From an uncultured Collinsella sp. (GTDB lineage Bacteria; Actinomycetota; Coriobacteriia; Coriobacteriales; Coriobacteriaceae), in the NCBI GenBank assembly GCA_902494565.1, contig CABUTN010000022.1:1-30010 (forward strand): DNA of 30,010 nt. The letters are read 5' to 3'. The notes beneath the pieces were generated by a model. That model did not search any database, was not told where the DNA came from, and was given only the letters and a program-made list of their open reading frames with translations. The translations under genes were made by a program, and so were the position numbers. Shown piece after piece: positions 27,311 through 30,010 of this stretch; positions within the stretch are counted from its first letter, which is position 1, and each line of letters begins with the position of its first letter.

Positions 27311-29959
27311 ATGGTGAAAAAGTCACCGGAAAACACTACTCCCGCAATTGTGGACAACGTAGAGGCGCTTGAGGCTAAGCTCGCTCAGATGCGAGAGGCC
27401 CAGGCGCTTTTTGCTACGTACACGCAGGAGCAGGTCGACAAGATCTTCTATGAGGCCGCCATGGCCGCCAACAAGGCTCGTATCCCGTTGGCGAAGATGG
27501 CCATCGAGGAGACCGGCCGCGGCGTTCTTGAGGACAAGGTCATCAAGAACCACTACGCCGCAGAGTACATCTATAACGCTTACAAGAACACCAAGACCTG
27601 TGGTGTCCTGGAGCGCGACGAGGCTTACGGCATCACCAAGATCGCCGAGCCTATCGGCATCGTGGGCGCCGTCATCCCGACGACCAACCCCACCTCCACC
27701 GCGATCTTCAAGACGCTGATCTGCCTGAAGACCCGCAACGCCATCATCATCTCCCCGCACCCGGCTGCCGCCAAGTGCACCATCGCCGCCGCCAAGCTCG
27801 TGCTTGACGCCGCCGTCAAGGCCGGCGCCCCCGAGGGCATCATCGGCTGGGTCGATGTCCCCTCCATCGAGCTGACCAACATGGTCATGCGCGACGTCGA
27901 CATCATCCTCGCCACCGGTGGCCCGGGCATGGTCAAGGCCGCTTACTCCTCGGGCAAGCCCGCCCTGGGCGTTGGCGCCGGTAACACCCCGGTCGTCATC
28001 GACGACACCGCCGACGTGCTGCTCGCCGTCAACTCCATCATCCACTCCAAGACCTTCGACAACGGCATGATCTGCGCTTCCGAGCAGTCCGTGACTGTCA
28101 TCGACAGCATCTATGACCAGGTTAAGGCCGAGTTCCAGAAGCGCGGCTGCTACTTCGTCAAGCAGGGTGCCGAGATGGAGGCCCTGCGTGCCGCCATGTT
28201 CAAGAACGGCGCTCTCGATCACCGCATCCCCGGCATGGCCGCTGCCAAGATCGCCGAGCTCGCCGGCATCGAGGTTCCCGCCAAGACCAAGATCCTGATC
28301 GCCGAGGTCACCTCAACCGACCCCGCCAAGGAGGAGTTCTCCCACGAGAAGCTCTCCCCGGTCTTGGCCATGTACCACGCCAAGGACTTCCAGGAGGCCG
28401 TCGACAAGGCCGAGCACCTGGTGCTCGCCGGTGGCCCGGGCCACACCGCCTCTCTGTACGTGCACCCCGCCCAAGCCGAGAAGATCAGCCTGTTCGAGCA
28501 CGTCATGAAGGCCTGCCGCATCGTCATCAACACCCCGTCCTCGCACGGTGGCATCGGTGACCTGTACAACTTTGGCATGAAGCCGTCTCTGACCCTGGGC
28601 TGCGGCTCCTGGGGCGGCAACTCCGTCTCCGAGAACGTTGGGGTGAAGCACTTGATCAACGTTAAGACTGTGGCCGAGCGCCGTGAGAACATGCTGTGGT
28701 TCCGCGCTCCCGAGAAGGTCTACTTCAAGAAGGGTTCCACGCCCGTCGCCCTCGACGAGCTGGGCAACGTCATGGGCAAGAAGCGCGCCTTCATCGTTAC
28801 CGACCAGTTCCTCTTCAAGAATGGCAACACCCGCGCCATCGAGGCCAAGCTCGACGAGATGGGCATCGCCCACGACTGCTTCTACGACGTCGAGCCCGAT
28901 CCGTCGCTGCAGTGCGCACGTCGCGGCGCCAAGCAGATGGCTCTCTTTGAGCCGGACGTCATTATCGCCGTCGGCGGTGGCTCCGCTATGGACGCCGGCA
29001 AGATCATGTGGATGATGTACGAGCACCCCGAGTGCAAGTTTGAGGACATGGCCATGGACTTCATGGACATCCGCAAGCGTATCTTCACCTTCCCCGAGAT
29101 GGGCAAGAAGGCCTACTTCGTCGCCGTCCCGACCTCCTCGGGTACCGGCTCCGAGTGCACGCCGTTCGCCATCATCACCGACAAGGAGACCGGCATCAAG
29201 TGGCCGCTCGCCGACTACGCGCTGCTCCCCAACATGGCTATCGTCGACGCCGACAACTGCATGACCGCCCCGCGCGGCCTGACCGCTGCCTCCGGCATCG
29301 ACGTCATGACCCACGCCATCGAGTCCTACGTCTCCATCATGGCTTCCGACTACACCAAGGGCCTCTCCGAGCGCGCTGCCAAGCTCGTCTTTGAGAACCT
29401 GCCCTCCAGCTTCACGAACGGCGCCAAGGACCCGCACGCCCGCGAGGAGATGCACAACGCCTCCTGCATGGCCGGTATGGCCTTCGCCAACGCCTTCCTG
29501 GGCCTCAACCACTCCATGGCTCACAAGCTCGGCGCTTTCCATCACCTGCCCCACGGCATCGCTAACGCTGTCATCCTGACCCGCGTCATGCGCTACAACG
29601 CCGCCGAGGCTCCCGTCAAGATGGGTACCTTCTCCCAGTATCCTTACCCCAACGCGCTGCACAACTACGCCGAGATGGCCAAGTACTGCGGCATCGAGGG
29701 CAAGGACGACAAGGAGGTCTTCGAGAACTTCATCACGAAGCTCGAAGAGCTCAAGGACTTCATCGGCGTCAAGAAGACCATCGCCGACTACGGTGTTGAC
29801 GAGCAGTACTTCCTCGACACCCTCGACGAAATGACCGAGCAGGCATTCAACGACCAGTGCACCGGCGCCAACCCGCGCTACCCGCTCATGAGCGAGATCA
29901 AGGAGCTCTACCTGGACGCCTACTACGGCCGCGAGCCCCAGGATTACGCCGTCTGCTAG
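27311..29959 (+). CDS. adhE: Bifunctional acetaldehyde-CoA/alcohol dehydrogenase AdhE
   Basis: Fermentative enzyme reducing acetyl-CoA to acetaldehyde and then ethanol while regenerating NAD; AdhE typically assembles into spirosomes. The product is 882 residues, full length. Residues 1-450 form the CoA-acylating aldehyde dehydrogenase with catalytic C255 in NGMICASEQS. A linker (about 450-460) leads to the iron-dependent alcohol dehydrogenase, with VGGGSAMDAGKI for NAD. Metal ligands D664, H668, H734 and H748 lie in GIDVMTHAIES and LNHSMAHKLGAFHHLPHG, spaced exactly as in E. coli. ATG 27311 follows AAGGAG. Codon use is strongly biased to C- and G-ending codons, a sign of high expression. Monocistronic. 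Confidence 0.98.
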   Translation: MVKKSPENTTPAIVDNVEALEAKLAQMREAQALFATYTQEQVDKIFYEAAMAANKARIPLAKMAIEETGRGVLEDKVIKNHYAAEYIYNAYKNTKTCGVLERDEAYGITKIAEPIGIVGAVIPTTNPTSTAIFKTLICLKTRNAIIISPHPAAAKCTIAAAKLVLDAAVKAGAPEGIIGWVDVPSIELTNMVMRDVDIILATGGPGMVKAAYSSGKPALGVGAGNTPVVIDDTADVLLAVNSIIHSKTFDNGMICASEQSVTVIDSIYDQVKAEFQKRGCYFVKQGAEMEALRAAMFKNGALDHRIPGMAAAKIAELAGIEVPAKTKILIAEVTSTDPAKEEFSHEKLSPVLAMYHAKDFQEAVDKAEHLVLAGGPGHTASLYVHPAQAEKISLFEHVMKACRIVINTPSSHGGIGDLYNFGMKPSLTLGCGSWGGNSVSENVGVKHLINVKTVAERRENMLWFRAPEKVYFKKGSTPVALDELGNVMGKKRAFIVTDQFLFKNGNTRAIEAKLDEMGIAHDCFYDVEPDPSLQCARRGAKQMALFEPDVIIAVGGGSAMDAGKIMWMMYEHPECKFEDMAMDFMDIRKRIFTFPEMGKKAYFVAVPTSSGTGSECTPFAIITDKETGIKWPLADYALLPNMAIVDADNCMTAPRGLTAASGIDVMTHAIESYVSIMASDYTKGLSERAAKLVFENLPSSFTNGAKDPHAREEMHNASCMAGMAFANAFLGLNHSMAHKLGAFHHLPHGIANAVILTRVMRYNAAEAPVKMGTFSQYPYPNALHNYAEMAKYCGIEGKDDKEVFENFITKLEELKDFIGVKKTIADYGVDEQYFLDTLDEMTEQAFNDQCTGANPRYPLMSEIKELYLDAYYGREPQDYAVC

Positions 29960-29981
29960 TTTTAGCACGGTTTTTAACGGC

Positions 29982-30010
29982 GGGGGTGCACGGGTGTTTC
30001 ACACACCCCC
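29982..30010 (+). terminator. Probable adhE terminator, cut by the window edge
   Basis: GGGGGTG pairs with CACCCCC, with an alternative inner GGGTGT/ACACCC, starting 22 bp after the adhE stop. The expected T-tract would lie beyond the window, so this is provisional. Confidence 0.55.

Noticed and set aside
28313..29968. A 551-codon minus-strand open frame antisense to adhE
   Set aside because: adhE is full length with all catalytic residues and very strong codon bias, which generates stop-free antisense frames. There is no initiation signal for the antisense frame.
1..30010. tRNA or rRNA genes, CRISPR arrays, prophage, toxin-antitoxin or defence systems
   Set aside because: No cloverleaf with a TTCGA arm, no regularly spaced repeats and no genes of these classes were seen. 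The only repeats with structure are those of the RAYT element.

Overview
The window looks like a chromosomal segment of a high-GC Coriobacteriia actinobacterium, most probably Collinsella or a close relative. This is inferred from the mix of genes, not from a database match: an actinobacterial-type integration host factor (mIHF), a PyrR-controlled pyr operon, a four-cysteine L28, a competence pair comEA-comEC, a second DnaJ, and a fermentative AdhE. Almost everything is core housekeeping. The only mobile-element trace is a decayed RAYT-type element. I see no tRNA, rRNA, CRISPR array or prophage.

Layout. Nearly all genes lie on the minus strand, so the first-transcribed genes have the higher coordinates. 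(1) 1-1508: the 5' part of pnp, and rpsO with its terminator and leader. (2) 1533-13035: a long tightly packed run, lepA-dusB-hemW-dnaJ2-dnaJ-mtaB-phoH-ybeY-dgkA-era-recO, serving translation quality control, tRNA modification, heme insertion, chaperones, rRNA/ribosome maturation and recombination repair. (3) 13061-13482: monocistronic rpsT with its own promoter, leader hairpin and strong terminator. (4) 13531-17585: comEA-comEC-holA (DNA uptake plus DNA polymerase III delta). (5) 17756-20262: mihF-gmk-rpoZ-thiI, a nucleotide/transcription/tRNA-thiolation operon with nearly zero-gap junctions. (6) 20449-25933: the pyrimidine operon pyrR-pyrB-pyrC-pyrK-pyrD-pyrF behind a leader that folds as a PyrR-type attenuator; carAB and pyrE are not in the window. 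(7) 26027-26514: rpmB on the plus strand with one or two promoters and a strong terminator. (8) 26528-27158: a 631-bp element bounded by 18-bp perfect inverted repeats, holding the 3' part of a transposase gene. (9) 27190-30010: adhE on the plus strand, with a large palindrome, an extended -10 promoter and strong codon bias.

Regulation visible in the sequence. An extended -10 of the form TGCTAnnnT precedes rpsT, rpmB, adhE and mihF. The three ribosomal-protein genes (rpsO, rpsT, rpmB) each have a short leader with a compact hairpin, as expected for autogenous control. The pyr leader has three overlapping hairpins ending in an intrinsic terminator.

The least ordinary items are a DnaJ paralogue whose C-terminal substrate-binding/dimerisation region is replaced by membrane helices, an unassigned 58-nt two-tier hairpin between pyrF and mihF, and the decayed RAYT element. 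I did not find a clearly new multi-gene system; the membrane DnaJ is the best candidate for undescribed biology.
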